Position numbers and translations under genes: made by a program. A stretch of DNA of 64,000 nucleotides from Aquisphaera insulae (GTDB lineage: Bacteria > Planctomycetota > Planctomycetia > Isosphaerales > Isosphaeraceae), in contig NZ_JAALJH010000007.1 of the NCBI RefSeq assembly GCF_011064615.1, positions 119,710 through 183,709 on the forward strand, written 5' to 3'. Positions 35,603 to 44,911 of the stretch are shown here, piece after piece. Under the pieces are notes generated by a model. The model worked only from the letters and a program-made list of their open reading frames with translations. It made no database searches and was not told the DNA's origin. Position 1 is the stretch's first letter. Every line of letters starts with the position of its first letter.

Positions 35603-35977
35603 ATGAGGCCCAAGCCGGAACCGATCGTCGGGCTCGATCCCGACCTCTTCGCCATCCCGAAGCCGCGACCCTGGTCGGATATCCGCCGACCCAGGCTGCT
35701 GGTCGTGCTGGGAGTCCTGGGCGTGCTGTCGCTCGTCCTGAATGCCACCACCAGGGCCGATGATGCGCCCGGTCGCCGTCGGCCGGTCCCGCCGGGGGTG
35801 AGGCCCCGGGTTGTCCTGCCTCAACGCGTTGGGCCGTCGATCGAGGTCAACCCATTCCTCGTCAAGCCCCGCGAAGGCATCGACGACGCCATGGTCATCC
35901 CCTCGCCGCGGGGAATCGACGACGCCATGGTGGTCGTCCCGCGCGGCGGCCTCATCGCTTCGTCCCGGCCACGTTGA
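35603..35977 (+). CDS. Single-pass membrane protein with GIDDAMV repeat
   Basis: A 124-residue protein with ATG 35603 preceded by GGAGGATC. One hydrophobic segment lies around residues 31-47 (LLVVLGVLGVLSLVLNA), followed by a Pro/Arg-rich part. The end repeats itself (REGIDDAMVIPSP and RGIDDAMVVVPRG). Its 3' end overlaps the convergent methyltransferase gene by 26 bases. No family recognised. Confidence 0.5.
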   Translation: MRPKPEPIVGLDPDLFAIPKPRPWSDIRRPRLLVVLGVLGVLSLVLNATTRADDAPGRRRPVPPGVRPRVVLPQRVGPSIEVNPFLVKPREGIDDAMVIPSPRGIDDAMVVVPRGGLIASSRPR

Positions 35978-36899
35978 CGCCGCTGCCGATGATCAGGTCG
36001 TGGCGGTAGGCCCAGTCGTAGGCCGGGCCGTGCTTCGCCGGGGTCAGCTCAACCAGGTCGCCGAAGCCCTCCTCGTCGAACCACGAGAGCAGCTCGTGGA
36101 GGGTGTGGTGGGACTGATAACGCGGGGCGTACCAATCGAAGTTGTCGCAGACGCGGAGTGTCCAGTCCGGGTGGGCGGAGAAGTTCACGAGCTTGTTGAG
36201 CGTCCGGTTGACGACCGGGATGCTGCCGAGGACCCCCGTCGCCGCGCAGATCGGCTCCAGGAGGCGGGCCGACATCCTCGTTGAGACGGCCCGCAGGCCG
36301 GAGTTGATCCACTCCTGCGGCGGGGTGTTCCTGCGATAGAGCCAGACGGCGAGCCGGCCGCCTCGCTTCACCTTGCGGGCCACCTGAGCGAACGCCCGGC
36401 GAGGGTCCGGCGTGTGGTGCATGACGCCGATCGAGAAGGCCGCGTCGAACGACTCGTCCGCGATGGCCAGGTCCAGCAGATCGGCCTGGGCGATGAGCAC
36501 GTTCGGGAGCCCGGCGCAGAGGGCTCGCGCCTTCTCGACCGCCGAGCTCAGGTCCACGCCGACGACCATCGCCCCGTGGCTCCCCACCAGCCGCGAGTAC
36601 CGGCCGCCCCCGCAGCCGGCGTCCAGCACGAGCTTGCCGGCCAGGGACACCGCGGGCATCCCCGTCTTGACCTCGAACGTCGCCTCGTCCTCGTCCTCCC
36701 GCATCACGTCGTAGCGGTTCCACTGCCGGCCGAAGCTGCCGGCGTAGGGATCGTTCGTGAGCCGGGGGATGCCCGCGACGATCGGATATCGGCCCTCGTC
36801 GCCCGAGGTGCAGCAGAGCGCCTCGGGCGGGTCGCCGACCACGGTCAGCGGCCCCCGGCAGCGAGGGCAGCGGAGCAGGGAGAGCAGGTCCGGATTCAT
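35952..36899 (-). CDS. Class I SAM-dependent methyltransferase with Trm112-like zinc segment
   Basis: A 315-residue protein. The N-terminus (LLRCPRCRGPLTVV then LCCTSGDEGRYPIVAGIPRL) is a Trm112-type zinc segment. Motif I of the methyltransferase core is VLDAGCGGGRYSR, followed by VGVDLS and the FDAAFSIGVMHHTPDP loop. The target is unknown; UbiE-like and other small-molecule or sugar targets are possible. Its ATG overlaps the ileS stop by four bases (ATGA), so it is cotranslated from the ileS transcript. Confidence 0.85.
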   Translation of the reverse strand: MNPDLLSLLRCPRCRGPLTVVGDPPEALCCTSGDEGRYPIVAGIPRLTNDPYAGSFGRQWNRYDVMREDEDEATFEVKTGMPAVSLAGKLVLDAGCGGGRYSRLVGSHGAMVVGVDLSSAVEKARALCAGLPNVLIAQADLLDLAIADESFDAAFSIGVMHHTPDPRRAFAQVARKVKRGGRLAVWLYRRNTPPQEWINSGLRAVSTRMSARLLEPICAATGVLGSIPVVNRTLNKLVNFSAHPDWTLRVCDNFDWYAPRYQSHHTLHELLSWFDEEGFGDLVELTPAKHGPAYDWAYRHDLIIGSGVNVAGTKR

Positions 36900-39800
36900 G
36901 CCTCGACCGGCCGCAAGGTGGCGCGGATGGCCGTGCCGTCCAGGTCGATGTCCGTCGCCGAGGCTGAGCCGTCGAGCGGCCGGTCCTCGATGCGGACGGC
37001 CAGCAGCTCGTCGGCGATGTACGACCGGTGGGCGTCCACCGCGGCCCTCAGCGCCGGGTCAGCGATCTCGAGCCCCAGCTCGATCCGCTGGGTGATCGCC
37101 AGGCCCGAGTCCTTGCGGAGGACCTGCACGTTGCGGACGAGGTCGCGGACCAGCCCCTCGTGCTTCAGGTCGTCGGTCAGGCGAGTATCCAGGGCGACGG
37201 TCAGTCCCTCCTCGGTGGCGATCCTCAGGCCCGGTCGCGCGGTCGTCTCGCGGTTGAACAGGTGAGGAGGCACCGGTTTGTCATATCCCGGCACCTCGAC
37301 CGGCTCGCCGCGTTCCTGGGCCGCGGCCATCGCGGCCATGGCCTCGTGGTCGGCGTGCTCGACCAGGCCCTTGACCTTGCCGACGTCGCCGCGGAGGACC
37401 GGGCCGGCGTCGCGGGCCTTGAGGGCCAGCTTCGGGACCAGGAGCGCCTCGGGCGAGTCCAGGCACGAGACCGCCTTCACGTTCAGCTCGGACTTCACCA
37501 GTGCCAGTTGCTCCTGGAGCGCCTCGCGCTGCTCCGGGCCGGTCGCGACGATGAGCAGCTCCGGCAGCGGCTGGCGGACCCGGAGGCTCGCCTGGCTGCG
37601 GAGGTTCAGCGCCAGGCTGATGACCCGGCGGACCAGGTCCGTGCGGGCCAGCAGGTCCTCGTCCTCCCACCCGGCCGGGATCTCCGGCCAGAGGGCATGA
37701 TGGACCGACGCGGGCGCATCCGGCAGCAGGCCGCGGACGGCGTTCTGCCAGATCTCCTCGGTCACGAACGGGACCATCGGCGCCAGGGCCAGGGCCGTCG
37801 CGCGAAGGCAGTCCAGCAGCGCCCCGTAGCAGGCCCGCTTGTCCTCGACCTCGCCGTCCCGCCAGAACCGGCGACGGCTCACCCGGACGTACCAGGTGGA
37901 CACGTCCTCTAGGAACGGCTCGACCTCGCGGAGCGCGGCCGGGGTGTCGTAGGCCTCGTATCCGGCCTTCACGACCCTGAGCATGCGTGCGGTCCGGGCT
38001 CGCAGCCAGCGGTCGGTGATCTGGACGGCCTCCGGCCGCTCGGGCGTCGTCAGGTCGGGCTTGTCAATGCTCGCGTAAGTGGTGAAGAACGCGTAGATGT
38101 TCCAGAGGTCCGCGAGCTTCCGCCTCGCCGACTCCGCCGCTCCGTAGCCGAACCGGAGCTCGGTGGAGACGGGCTGGCGGCAGTAGAGGTAACGCATGAC
38201 GTCGGCGCCGACGCGTTCCACGGCCTCGTCGAACCGGATCATGAAGCCCGTCTTGGAGAACATCGTCCCGTCCTCGGCGACGACGCGCTCGTATCCGAGC
38301 ACACGCTTGTACGGGGCGCGGTCGCTGAGCGTCACGCCCATGAAGAGCATGGAGTAGAACCAGAGCCGGACCTGCTCCCGCATCTCGCAGACCCATTCCA
38401 CCCGGCCGAGCGATTCCCACTTCTGCGGGTCGTCGAAATAGCCGAGCGTCGAGTACGGGACGATCCCCGCGTCCAGCCAGCAGTCGCCCACCTCCACGAC
38501 GCGGGAGACGGCCGAGTCGCACTTCGGGCAGCGGATCTGGACCTCGTCGATCCACGACCGGTGCAGCTCCGGGAGCGCGTCCACCTTCGCCGGGTCCACG
38601 GCCAGCTCGCGGAGCCGCGCGACGCTGCCGACGACCTCGAGGTGGCCGCATTCCTTGCACGGATAGAAGGGGAGTGGGAGGCCCCAGTAGCGTTTCCGGG
38701 AGATGCACCAGTCTCCCATGTTGTTCAGCCAGTCCTCCATCCGCTTGCCGGTGTACTCGGGCGTCCACTCGACGGCGCGGGCCGCCGCGATCATCCGCGG
38801 GCGGACCTCCTCGCAGCCGATGAACCACTCGTCCACCAGGCGGAAGAGGAGCTCTCCCTTGCACCGCCAGCAGACCGGGTAGCTGTGCGTATAGGGGAGC
38901 TCCTTGAGCAGCTTGCCGGACTCGGCCAGGCTCCTCGACACCTGGTGCGCGAGCTCCCCGGCGAACTGCCCGGCGAATTCGCCGAAGCCCTCGCCCATGG
39001 TCCCGCGCTCGTCGATCGGGACGATCGCCGGCAGGCCGCACGTCTTGCCCAGCTCGAAGTCCTCGCGGCCGCAGCCCGGCGCGATGTGGACGATCCCGGA
39101 GCCTTCCTGCGCGTCGACCGCCTCCCACGGGATCACGCGATGGGTCACGTTCGCCTGCGCCGGCAGGTCCGGGAAGAAGGTCTCGTACTCCAGGCCCACG
39201 AGCTCCGAGCCCGGGAATTCGCGGTCGATGGTCTTCTTGACCCCGGCCAGCACGCCGAGGGCCGACTTGCAGAGGATCAACTTATGATCCCACGACGCGG
39301 AGGAGACCTCGCAGTATGTCAGCTTGGGGTTCACCGCCGCCGCGACGTTCGCGGTCAGGGTCCAGGGGGTCGTCGTCCAGAGCAGGAGCCGGCGTCCCGA
39401 GCCGTCCTTGAGCGGGGCGCGGACGAAGAGCGAGAGGTGCTCCATCTCGCGGTAGGAGCCGGCCATCTCGTGCTCGGAGAGGCTGGTCCCGCACCGCGGG
39501 CACCACGGCATCGGCAGCCCCTTCCGGTAGAGCCAGCCGTTCTCGTGGCAGACCCGGAGGAAGTGCCAGATGCCGGCGATGTTCGAGTCGTCATGCGTGT
39601 AGTAAGAGTGATCCCAGTCCATCCACTGGCCCAGGCGGATGGACTGCTCGGTGATGACCTTGGAGAAGGTCTCGACCCGCTGTCGGCACTGGCGGGAGAA
39701 CTCGTCCAGGCCGAATCGCTCGATGTCCTGCTTGCCCTGGAAGCCGAGCGCCTTCTCGACCTCGACCTCGACCCAGAGGCCCTGGCAGTCGAAGCCGTTC

Positions 39801-40060
39801 TGATACTTGAGCGAATGCCCCTGCATGGCCCGGTAGCGGAGGAAGGCGTCCTTGAGCGTCCGACCCCAGGCGTGGTGCACGCCCATCGGGTTGTTCGCCG
39901 TGATCGGGCCGTCCACGAAGTTGAACAGCGGGCCGCCTTCCCGGAGCTCCCGCAGGGTCTCGAACGCCCGGGCCTGGTCCCAGAACTCGAGGATCTCCTT
40001 CTCCAGGCGGACGGAGTCCAGGTTGGTGCTGACGTTACGTACTGCCATCGCGTTCCGCAT
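36896..40060 (-). CDS. ileS: Isoleucyl-tRNA synthetase
   Basis: A 1054-residue class I synthetase. ATG 40060 is preferred over the long upstream frame because AGAGAAGG lies just before it and homology-like sequence begins there. The HIGH-equivalent is PMGVHHAWG at residues 58-66, the editing domain carries WTTTPWTLTANVAAAVNP, and the KMSKS loop reads MFSKT. A zinc-like CWRCKGELLFR stretch sits between them. The same non-standard variant motifs occur in a clade of bacterial isoleucyl synthetases as far as I recall. It charges tRNA-Ile and edits Val. The gene is divergent from tilS. Confidence 0.93.
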   Translation of the reverse strand: MRNAMAVRNVSTNLDSVRLEKEILEFWDQARAFETLRELREGGPLFNFVDGPITANNPMGVHHAWGRTLKDAFLRYRAMQGHSLKYQNGFDCQGLWVEVEVEKALGFQGKQDIERFGLDEFSRQCRQRVETFSKVITEQSIRLGQWMDWDHSYYTHDDSNIAGIWHFLRVCHENGWLYRKGLPMPWCPRCGTSLSEHEMAGSYREMEHLSLFVRAPLKDGSGRRLLLWTTTPWTLTANVAAAVNPKLTYCEVSSASWDHKLILCKSALGVLAGVKKTIDREFPGSELVGLEYETFFPDLPAQANVTHRVIPWEAVDAQEGSGIVHIAPGCGREDFELGKTCGLPAIVPIDERGTMGEGFGEFAGQFAGELAHQVSRSLAESGKLLKELPYTHSYPVCWRCKGELLFRLVDEWFIGCEEVRPRMIAAARAVEWTPEYTGKRMEDWLNNMGDWCISRKRYWGLPLPFYPCKECGHLEVVGSVARLRELAVDPAKVDALPELHRSWIDEVQIRCPKCDSAVSRVVEVGDCWLDAGIVPYSTLGYFDDPQKWESLGRVEWVCEMREQVRLWFYSMLFMGVTLSDRAPYKRVLGYERVVAEDGTMFSKTGFMIRFDEAVERVGADVMRYLYCRQPVSTELRFGYGAAESARRKLADLWNIYAFFTTYASIDKPDLTTPERPEAVQITDRWLRARTARMLRVVKAGYEAYDTPAALREVEPFLEDVSTWYVRVSRRRFWRDGEVEDKRACYGALLDCLRATALALAPMVPFVTEEIWQNAVRGLLPDAPASVHHALWPEIPAGWEDEDLLARTDLVRRVISLALNLRSQASLRVRQPLPELLIVATGPEQREALQEQLALVKSELNVKAVSCLDSPEALLVPKLALKARDAGPVLRGDVGKVKGLVEHADHEAMAAMAAAQERGEPVEVPGYDKPVPPHLFNRETTARPGLRIATEEGLTVALDTRLTDDLKHEGLVRDLVRNVQVLRKDSGLAITQRIELGLEIADPALRAAVDAHRSYIADELLAVRIEDRPLDGSASATDIDLDGTAIRATLRPVEA

Positions 40061-40362
40061 CGCCTTCTCTGTTGGGGACGGCCTCGACGGGGCATGGGCT
40101 GGTGGAGAGGGGACCGGCCGGCCGCTCCATTCCGTTGGTATTGTTCGGCGGGCCGGCAAGGGGGCCGCGGCGGCCCCTGGGTCGCGCACGAGGGCGCCCG
40201 CAAGTTGCCGATCCATGCTATAGCATGGTACGAGGGGCATCAAGATAATCAGGCTGCGGTTGGCCGCCGGCTCGCCTCATCACGGACCCGCGGTCCGTCG
40301 CCGCGGTTCGCGGCGAGCCGGCCGTTCCCCACCTCGCCATCGCCACGAAGGGCCGTCCATCG
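40061..40362. promoter_or_regulatory. Divergent promoter region between ileS and tilS
   Basis: The 302-base gap holds both promoters. No T-box signature (the AGGGTGG-type consensus on the leader strand) was found. The palindrome at 40213-40228 lies near its middle. Confidence 0.7.
40213..40228. promoter_or_regulatory. Palindromic TATA-type element CCATGCTATAGCATGG
   Basis: A perfect 16-bp palindrome, so each strand reads TGCTATAGCAT, close to an extended -10 (TGnTATAAT). Toward ileS, TTGATG lies 17 bases before TAGCAT, a fair -35/-10 pair. It is about 150 bases from the ileS start and 135 from the tilS start. It may be a bidirectional promoter core or a regulator site. Confidence 0.45.
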
Positions 40363-41772
40363 ATGCACGCCGATTCCGGACGACCCGCCCTCATCCCTCC
40401 CTGGTTCAACCGGGTCCGGCTTCGGATCGCCAGGCGCTGGCCCGACCTCCTCGGCCGGCCCTGGATCGTGGCGGTCTCGGGCGGGGGCGACAGCGTCGGC
40501 CTCCTCCTCGCCCTGCACGCCATCGCCCCGTCCCTGGATCTCAGGCTCTCCGTCGCCCACCTCGATCACGGTGTCCGGGGCGAGGAGGCGGACGCGGACG
40601 CGGCCTTCGTCGCGGAGCTGGCCACCGGGTTGGGCCTCCCCGTGGACCTTGGCCACTGGCAGCCGTCGCGGGGGGGCCACTTCGAGGCCGACGCCCGGCG
40701 CGCCCGGCTTGCCTGGCTGCTCGAGGTCGCCCGGGGCAGGGGGGCGTGCGCCGTCGTCCTGGGGCATACCGCCGATGACCAGGCGGAGACGATCCTGCAC
40801 CGAATCCTCCGGGGGACGGGCCTCCGCGGCCTGGCCGGCATCCCCGCGCGACGGCCCATGGCCGACGACCCGCCGGTGGCCCTCATCCGCCCCATGCTGG
40901 CGATCTCCCGATCCGAGATCCGGTCCAGCCTGGCGGCCCTGGGCCAGCCCTATCGCGAGGACGCCACCAATGCCGACACCGCACGCACTCGCTCGCGGAT
41001 CCGCCTGGACCTGATTCCCCATCTCGCCGGCCGGTACAACCCCCGCGTGGCCGAGGCCATCGGCCGCCTCGGCCGCCTGGCCGCCGGTTCGCAGCGGGTC
41101 CTCGAGTTCTGCCTGGATTCCCTCGATCGGGAGACCCTCCTCGCGGCCTCTCCCGACCGGGTCGAGCTCGACCGTGCCCGCCTCGCCGCCCTCCCGCCAC
41201 CCCTCCGCATCGAGCTCCTCCGCCGGGCCTGGCGCCGGGCGGGCTGGCCCGAGGTCGGCATGGGCGCCCGCCGCTGGCGACGCCTGGGCCGGCTCGCGTC
41301 CCGGCCCGCGTCTCCCGCGCATGACATCGGCCACGGCATTCGGATATGCGTGTCCGGTAACATCGTCCTGGAGCGGTTGCAAAGAGGGAATGAAGACCCT
41401 GAGGAGCCATCCCGACCCCTTCCCGTTCCAGGGTCCGTCATCTGGCGCGGGAGGACGATCCTGGCCTCGACCGACCCCGACGAGCCTCGCGACGAGGCGG
41501 TGGACCTGGACCGCATCGCCCCGCCGCTGGAGGTCCGCGGCCCTTGCCCCGGCGATCGCTTCGAGCCCCTGGGCATGGGCGGCCGGACCATGCCTCTGGC
41601 GGACTTCCTCCGCGGCCGCAAGGTCCCCCGGGGCGACCGCGCCGCCGTCCCGCTCCTCTGCGACTCCGCCGGCATCCTCTGGGTCGTGGGCCACCGGATT
41701 GCCGACCGGGTGAGGGTCGCCGACGGCACCACCCGCATCCTGGGCCTCCGCGCCGGACTCTGGGCCCCGTGA
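40363..41772 (+). CDS. tilS: tRNA(Ile)-lysidine synthase
   Basis: A 469-residue enzyme, ATG 40363. The N-terminal PP-loop ATPase domain has VSGGGDSVG at residues 38-46, and HLDHGVRGEEADAD follows as in TilS. The C-terminal part (GDRFEPLGMGGRTMPLADFLRGRKVPRGDR) carries the family's tRNA-binding segment. It puts lysine on C34 of tRNA-Ile(CAU), switching its charging from Met to Ile, which makes the divergent ileS neighbour functionally meaningful. ATG 40363 has no strong ribosome binding site. Confidence 0.93.
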   Translation: MHADSGRPALIPPWFNRVRLRIARRWPDLLGRPWIVAVSGGGDSVGLLLALHAIAPSLDLRLSVAHLDHGVRGEEADADAAFVAELATGLGLPVDLGHWQPSRGGHFEADARRARLAWLLEVARGRGACAVVLGHTADDQAETILHRILRGTGLRGLAGIPARRPMADDPPVALIRPMLAISRSEIRSSLAALGQPYREDATNADTARTRSRIRLDLIPHLAGRYNPRVAEAIGRLGRLAAGSQRVLEFCLDSLDRETLLAASPDRVELDRARLAALPPPLRIELLRRAWRRAGWPEVGMGARRWRRLGRLASRPASPAHDIGHGIRICVSGNIVLERLQRGNEDPEEPSRPLPVPGSVIWRGRTILASTDPDEPRDEAVDLDRIAPPLEVRGPCPGDRFEPLGMGGRTMPLADFLRGRKVPRGDRAAVPLLCDSAGILWVVGHRIADRVRVADGTTRILGLRAGLWAP

Positions 41773-41871
41773 TTTCGACGCGTCGGCGGCCGCGCTCATT
41801 TTCGCGGTGCCGGATGCACTAACCCGTGGGGAACAGCGAACTCCTCCCGATCGGGAAAGGGGACCCACGAC

Positions 41872-42405
41872 GTGCTCAGTATCGACTCGCAGCTCGTCGA
41901 GGCCGCTCGCCGGGGAGACCTTGCGAGCTTCGGCCTGCTGTACGAGCGGCATTACCGGATGGCGGTCGGCATCGCCCGCTGCCGGCTGAACGACCGCCAC
42001 CTGGCGGAGGATGCCGCGCAGGAGGCATTCGCGGTCGCCTGCCGCAGCCTGAACACCCTCCGGGACCCTCGCCGGTTTGCGGAGTGGCTGGGGACGATCT
42101 GCCGCCGGACCGCCTCGCGGCTGGACGCCGATCGACCCCCGCACGAACCGCTCGAGGCTGCTCCCGAAGGCGGCGATGATCCCGACCTCCGCGCCCTCCG
42201 GCTCCAGGTCCACGAAGCCCTGCAGTCCCTGGAGGAAACCGCGCGGGAAGTCGTCGTCCTCCACTACTTCAGCGGCCTTTCCTACCAGGAGATCGGCCGG
42301 GCGCTCGGCCTGTCGGTGCAGAGCGTCCATGGCCGACTCCAGAGGGCCCGCGGCAAGCTCGCCCGGGCCCTGGAGCCTCACGATCCATCAGGAGCCCGAT
42401 CATGA
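41872..42405 (+). CDS. ECF sigma factor
   Basis: A 177-residue ECF sigma factor starting at GTG 41872 with GAAAGGGG upstream. Sigma region 2 covers residues about 15-80 (YERHYRMAVGIARCRLNDRH, LAEDAAQEAFAVACRSL), and region 4 covers about 110-165 (VVLHYFSGLSYQEIGRALGL) with its helix-turn-helix. There is no extra domain. The stop overlaps the next ATG as ATGA, so the membrane protein downstream is probably its partner. Confidence 0.9.
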   Translation: MLSIDSQLVEAARRGDLASFGLLYERHYRMAVGIARCRLNDRHLAEDAAQEAFAVACRSLNTLRDPRRFAEWLGTICRRTASRLDADRPPHEPLEAAPEGGDDPDLRALRLQVHEALQSLEETAREVVVLHYFSGLSYQEIGRALGLSVQSVHGRLQRARGKLARALEPHDPSGARS

Positions 42406-43748
42406 ATGCGTCTCGTCCGGATGCGAACCTCGACGGCTGGCTGAAGGCCGGCCTTGGCCAGGCGCCCCAGCCCGACTTCGACGACTGGCGGGCCCGCCAC
42501 GCCGGCGACCTTGCCACCCTTCAGGCTGCTCATGCGGTCGGACCGCGACGGCCTCGAACGATCCTCATGCTCGCCACGCGTGCCGTCGCCGCCGCGCTGA
42601 TCCTGGCGGCCGGCCTGTACGCATTCTGGCCGTCCGGGAACCTGGGCCCGAAGGCGATCGCCGGGAGCATCCCCGGCGTCGACAATCCTCAGGCCATCAC
42701 CTGGACCACCATCTACTACAACCGGGCGACGAGCGCCGACGGCAAGCGAACCTGGATTCAGCAAGAGCGCCGGCTCCTCGCCTACCGCCATCCCGGCCAA
42801 TATCGCGAGACCTTCCTCGATAAGGAGGGCAAGGCCCGCCACGTGGACATCACGGACGCCCGGGCCGGGCGAACGCTCGCCCTCGACCTGCAGGCGAAGA
42901 CCGCCGTCCTGAAGATGACCGACTTCCATCCCGACGTCCGCGGGCCGTTCGCCTGGGTCGGCGAGGCGCTCCGGGACCGCATCGTCGCCCAGGCCCTGCG
43001 GGTCAAGTCCGTCGCGATCGTGGGCCGGAAGGAGTTCGAAGGCGCCCAGGCGAATGTCCTCCGCGCCATGATCGACCGGGGCGACGACCTCGGCTATGCC
43101 CGGCATGATTTCCTCTTCGATGCGTCGTCGAAGCGGCTCGTCGGGATCTGGATCCCGAGCGACAATGGCTTCGACCTCGAGAACGCCCCCGATCGCGACC
43201 GGCCCGCCGAGGACAAGTTCTCTCAGTGCTTCCCGGTCGGCTACTGGCAGCGCGAGATTGTCTTGGATGCGAAGGTCCCGGCCTCCGACTTCAGCCTGAC
43301 GCCCCCGCCGGGCTTCGCCTACAAGGCGCTCGCCCGGCCGACCGTCACGGAGGAGGAGATGATCGCCTACCTGGGCGCGGCGGCGAAGTTCAACGACGGC
43401 ACGTTCCCCGACTCCGCCCAGGCGGCCTTCGATCAGGCGAAGTTCAACGCGGCCAGCCGGAAGCCGGAGGAATCCCGGACGCCGGCCGAGCGCGAGCTGA
43501 TCAAACTCCACGACTCCTTCCTGACTCGCGAGATATACCGCTCGCCGGTCCTCCAGTTCGTCGCGGACCACGCCGAGTCCCGATCGTTCCACTACGTCGG
43601 CGCGGGGGTCAAGTCCGGCCAGGCCGACCGCATCGTCGCCTGGTTCATCCCCCTGGGGACGGCCAGGAACCGGGCCATCTTCGGAGATCTCTCCGCCCGC
43701 GACGTCGAGAAGTCGGAGCTGCCCATCGACATGGGCGAGAACCCCTGA
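42402..43748 (+). CDS. Membrane-anchored partner of the ECF sigma factor, possible anti-sigma
   Basis: A 448-residue protein, ATG 42402, sharing ATGA with the sigma gene. The short cytoplasmic N-terminus (about 50 residues) is followed by one membrane segment at about 54-76 (ILMLATRAVAAALILAAGLY) and a large extracytoplasmic part with LolA-like character (RQYRETFLDK, AGRTLALDLQAKTAVLKM). It lacks a zinc-finger anti-sigma motif, so anti-sigma function is inferred from operon position and topology only. Confidence 0.7.
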   Translation: MNASRPDANLDGWLKAGLGQAPQPDFDDWRARHAGDLATLQAAHAVGPRRPRTILMLATRAVAAALILAAGLYAFWPSGNLGPKAIAGSIPGVDNPQAITWTTIYYNRATSADGKRTWIQQERRLLAYRHPGQYRETFLDKEGKARHVDITDARAGRTLALDLQAKTAVLKMTDFHPDVRGPFAWVGEALRDRIVAQALRVKSVAIVGRKEFEGAQANVLRAMIDRGDDLGYARHDFLFDASSKRLVGIWIPSDNGFDLENAPDRDRPAEDKFSQCFPVGYWQREIVLDAKVPASDFSLTPPPGFAYKALARPTVTEEEMIAYLGAAAKFNDGTFPDSAQAAFDQAKFNAASRKPEESRTPAERELIKLHDSFLTREIYRSPVLQFVADHAESRSFHYVGAGVKSGQADRIVAWFIPLGTARNRAIFGDLSARDVEKSELPIDMGENP

Positions 43749-43777
43749 AGCCCGGACGCTCCGGCTCGAGTCCCGCC

Positions 43778-43817
43778 GAGACGCCCCGACGCCATGCAAG
43801 GCGCGTCGGGGCGTCTC
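43778..43817. terminator. Bidirectional 15-bp stem-loop terminator
   Basis: GAGACGCCCCGACGC pairs perfectly with GCGTCGGGGCGTCTC over a 10-base loop. It lies between the convergent ECF-operon and SDR gene ends. Confidence 0.75.
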
Positions 43818-43886
43818 CGGTGTCGGGCCTTTCGATCAGGCGGCCCGGCGCGTCGGGAATCCGTCCCGATCGGCGGAGCCGGGCCC

Positions 43887-44783
43887 TCAACCCGCGGAAT
43901 AGTCCATGCGGTCCAGGTCGTCGATCAATCCGGCCGCCTGGGTGGGCTTCCATCCCAGCCGCTCGCGAGTCAGTACGCTCGACGCCGGCATGTCCATCGC
44001 GGCGAACATGCCGAGCCAGCCGAAGTGGCCGGCGGCCTCCTCGGGGGACAGGGAGACGACCGGGATCTTCAGGCCCCGGCCGATGGCCTCCGCGATGGCC
44101 CGCCCGGTCACGCCTTCCTCGGCGACCGGGTGATACCTCGCCCCGGCCGGAGCCTTCTCGAGGGCCAGCCGGTAGACGGGCGCGGCGTCCAGGAGATGCA
44201 CCGCCGGCCAGCGGTTGAGCCCGTCGCCGACGTAGGCCGAGGTGCCCTTCTCGCGGGCGAGGGCGATCAGCAGGGTCACGAGCCCTTGCTTCTTCGTGTC
44301 ATGAACCTGGGGGAGCCGGACCACGGACACGCGGACGCCCCGCGCCGCGACCGCCTCCGCCGCGAGCTCCGAGGCCGATCGAGGGTTCGGGTGGTTGGGG
44401 TCGAAGTGGTCCTCGGTCGCGGGCCGGCCCGGCGCCGGGGTCCCCATCCCGGTGCCGGAGGTGAGGACCAGGGGACGATCCGAGCCGGCCAGCACGTCTC
44501 CCATCGCCTGGATCGCCCGGCGATCGACCTCGCAGACCTCCCGGAACCGGGAGAAGTCGTGGATGAACGCCGTGTGGATGACGCCGTCCGCCGCCGCGGC
44601 CCCACGCCTCAGGCTATCCAGGTCCTCGACATCCCCCCGGTGCACCTCGGCCCCGGCGGCGGCAAGTGCCGCGGCACCCCGGTCCGAACGGGCGAGGCCC
44701 AGCACCGCGTGCCCCGCCTGGAGAAGATCCTGGACGACGACGGAGCCGACGAAGCCGGTCGCGCCGGTGACGAAAACGCGCAT
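43887..44783 (-). CDS. NAD(P)-dependent short-chain reductase/epimerase family protein
   Basis: A 298-residue extended-SDR protein. The nucleotide-binding motif is FVTGATGFVGSVV at the N-terminus, followed by GDVEDLDSL for the acidic adenosine contact. A TSGTGMG stretch stands for the active-site Ser region; the usual YxxxK is not obvious, so it may be an atypical reductase. Substrate unknown. It is divergent from an AraC-type regulator, a frequent pairing in which the regulator controls the reductase. Confidence 0.82.
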   Translation of the reverse strand: MRVFVTGATGFVGSVVVQDLLQAGHAVLGLARSDRGAAALAAAGAEVHRGDVEDLDSLRRGAAAADGVIHTAFIHDFSRFREVCEVDRRAIQAMGDVLAGSDRPLVLTSGTGMGTPAPGRPATEDHFDPNHPNPRSASELAAEAVAARGVRVSVVRLPQVHDTKKQGLVTLLIALAREKGTSAYVGDGLNRWPAVHLLDAAPVYRLALEKAPAGARYHPVAEEGVTGRAIAEAIGRGLKIPVVSLSPEEAAGHFGWLGMFAAMDMPASSVLTRERLGWKPTQAAGLIDDLDRMDYSAG

Positions 44784-44911
44784 CGGAAACCTCCCTGGGC
44801 TCGAACTTCGGGCCGATCGGTCGGCCCATGGGTTTCCAAGGTAGGGGAGCGATCGGATACGATCTATGCTCTGTAGTCCAATCTATTTTCGCGATCGTCC
44901 AGGAGCTTCCG

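Noticed and set aside
34055..35824. A 589-codon minus-strand frame opposite the DUF1501 gene
   Set aside because: Shadow of the DUF1501 coding sequence, with no ribosome binding site or domain.
40061..40212. Possible T-box leader for ileS
   Set aside because: No T-box consensus or antiterminator stem could be found in the leader strand.
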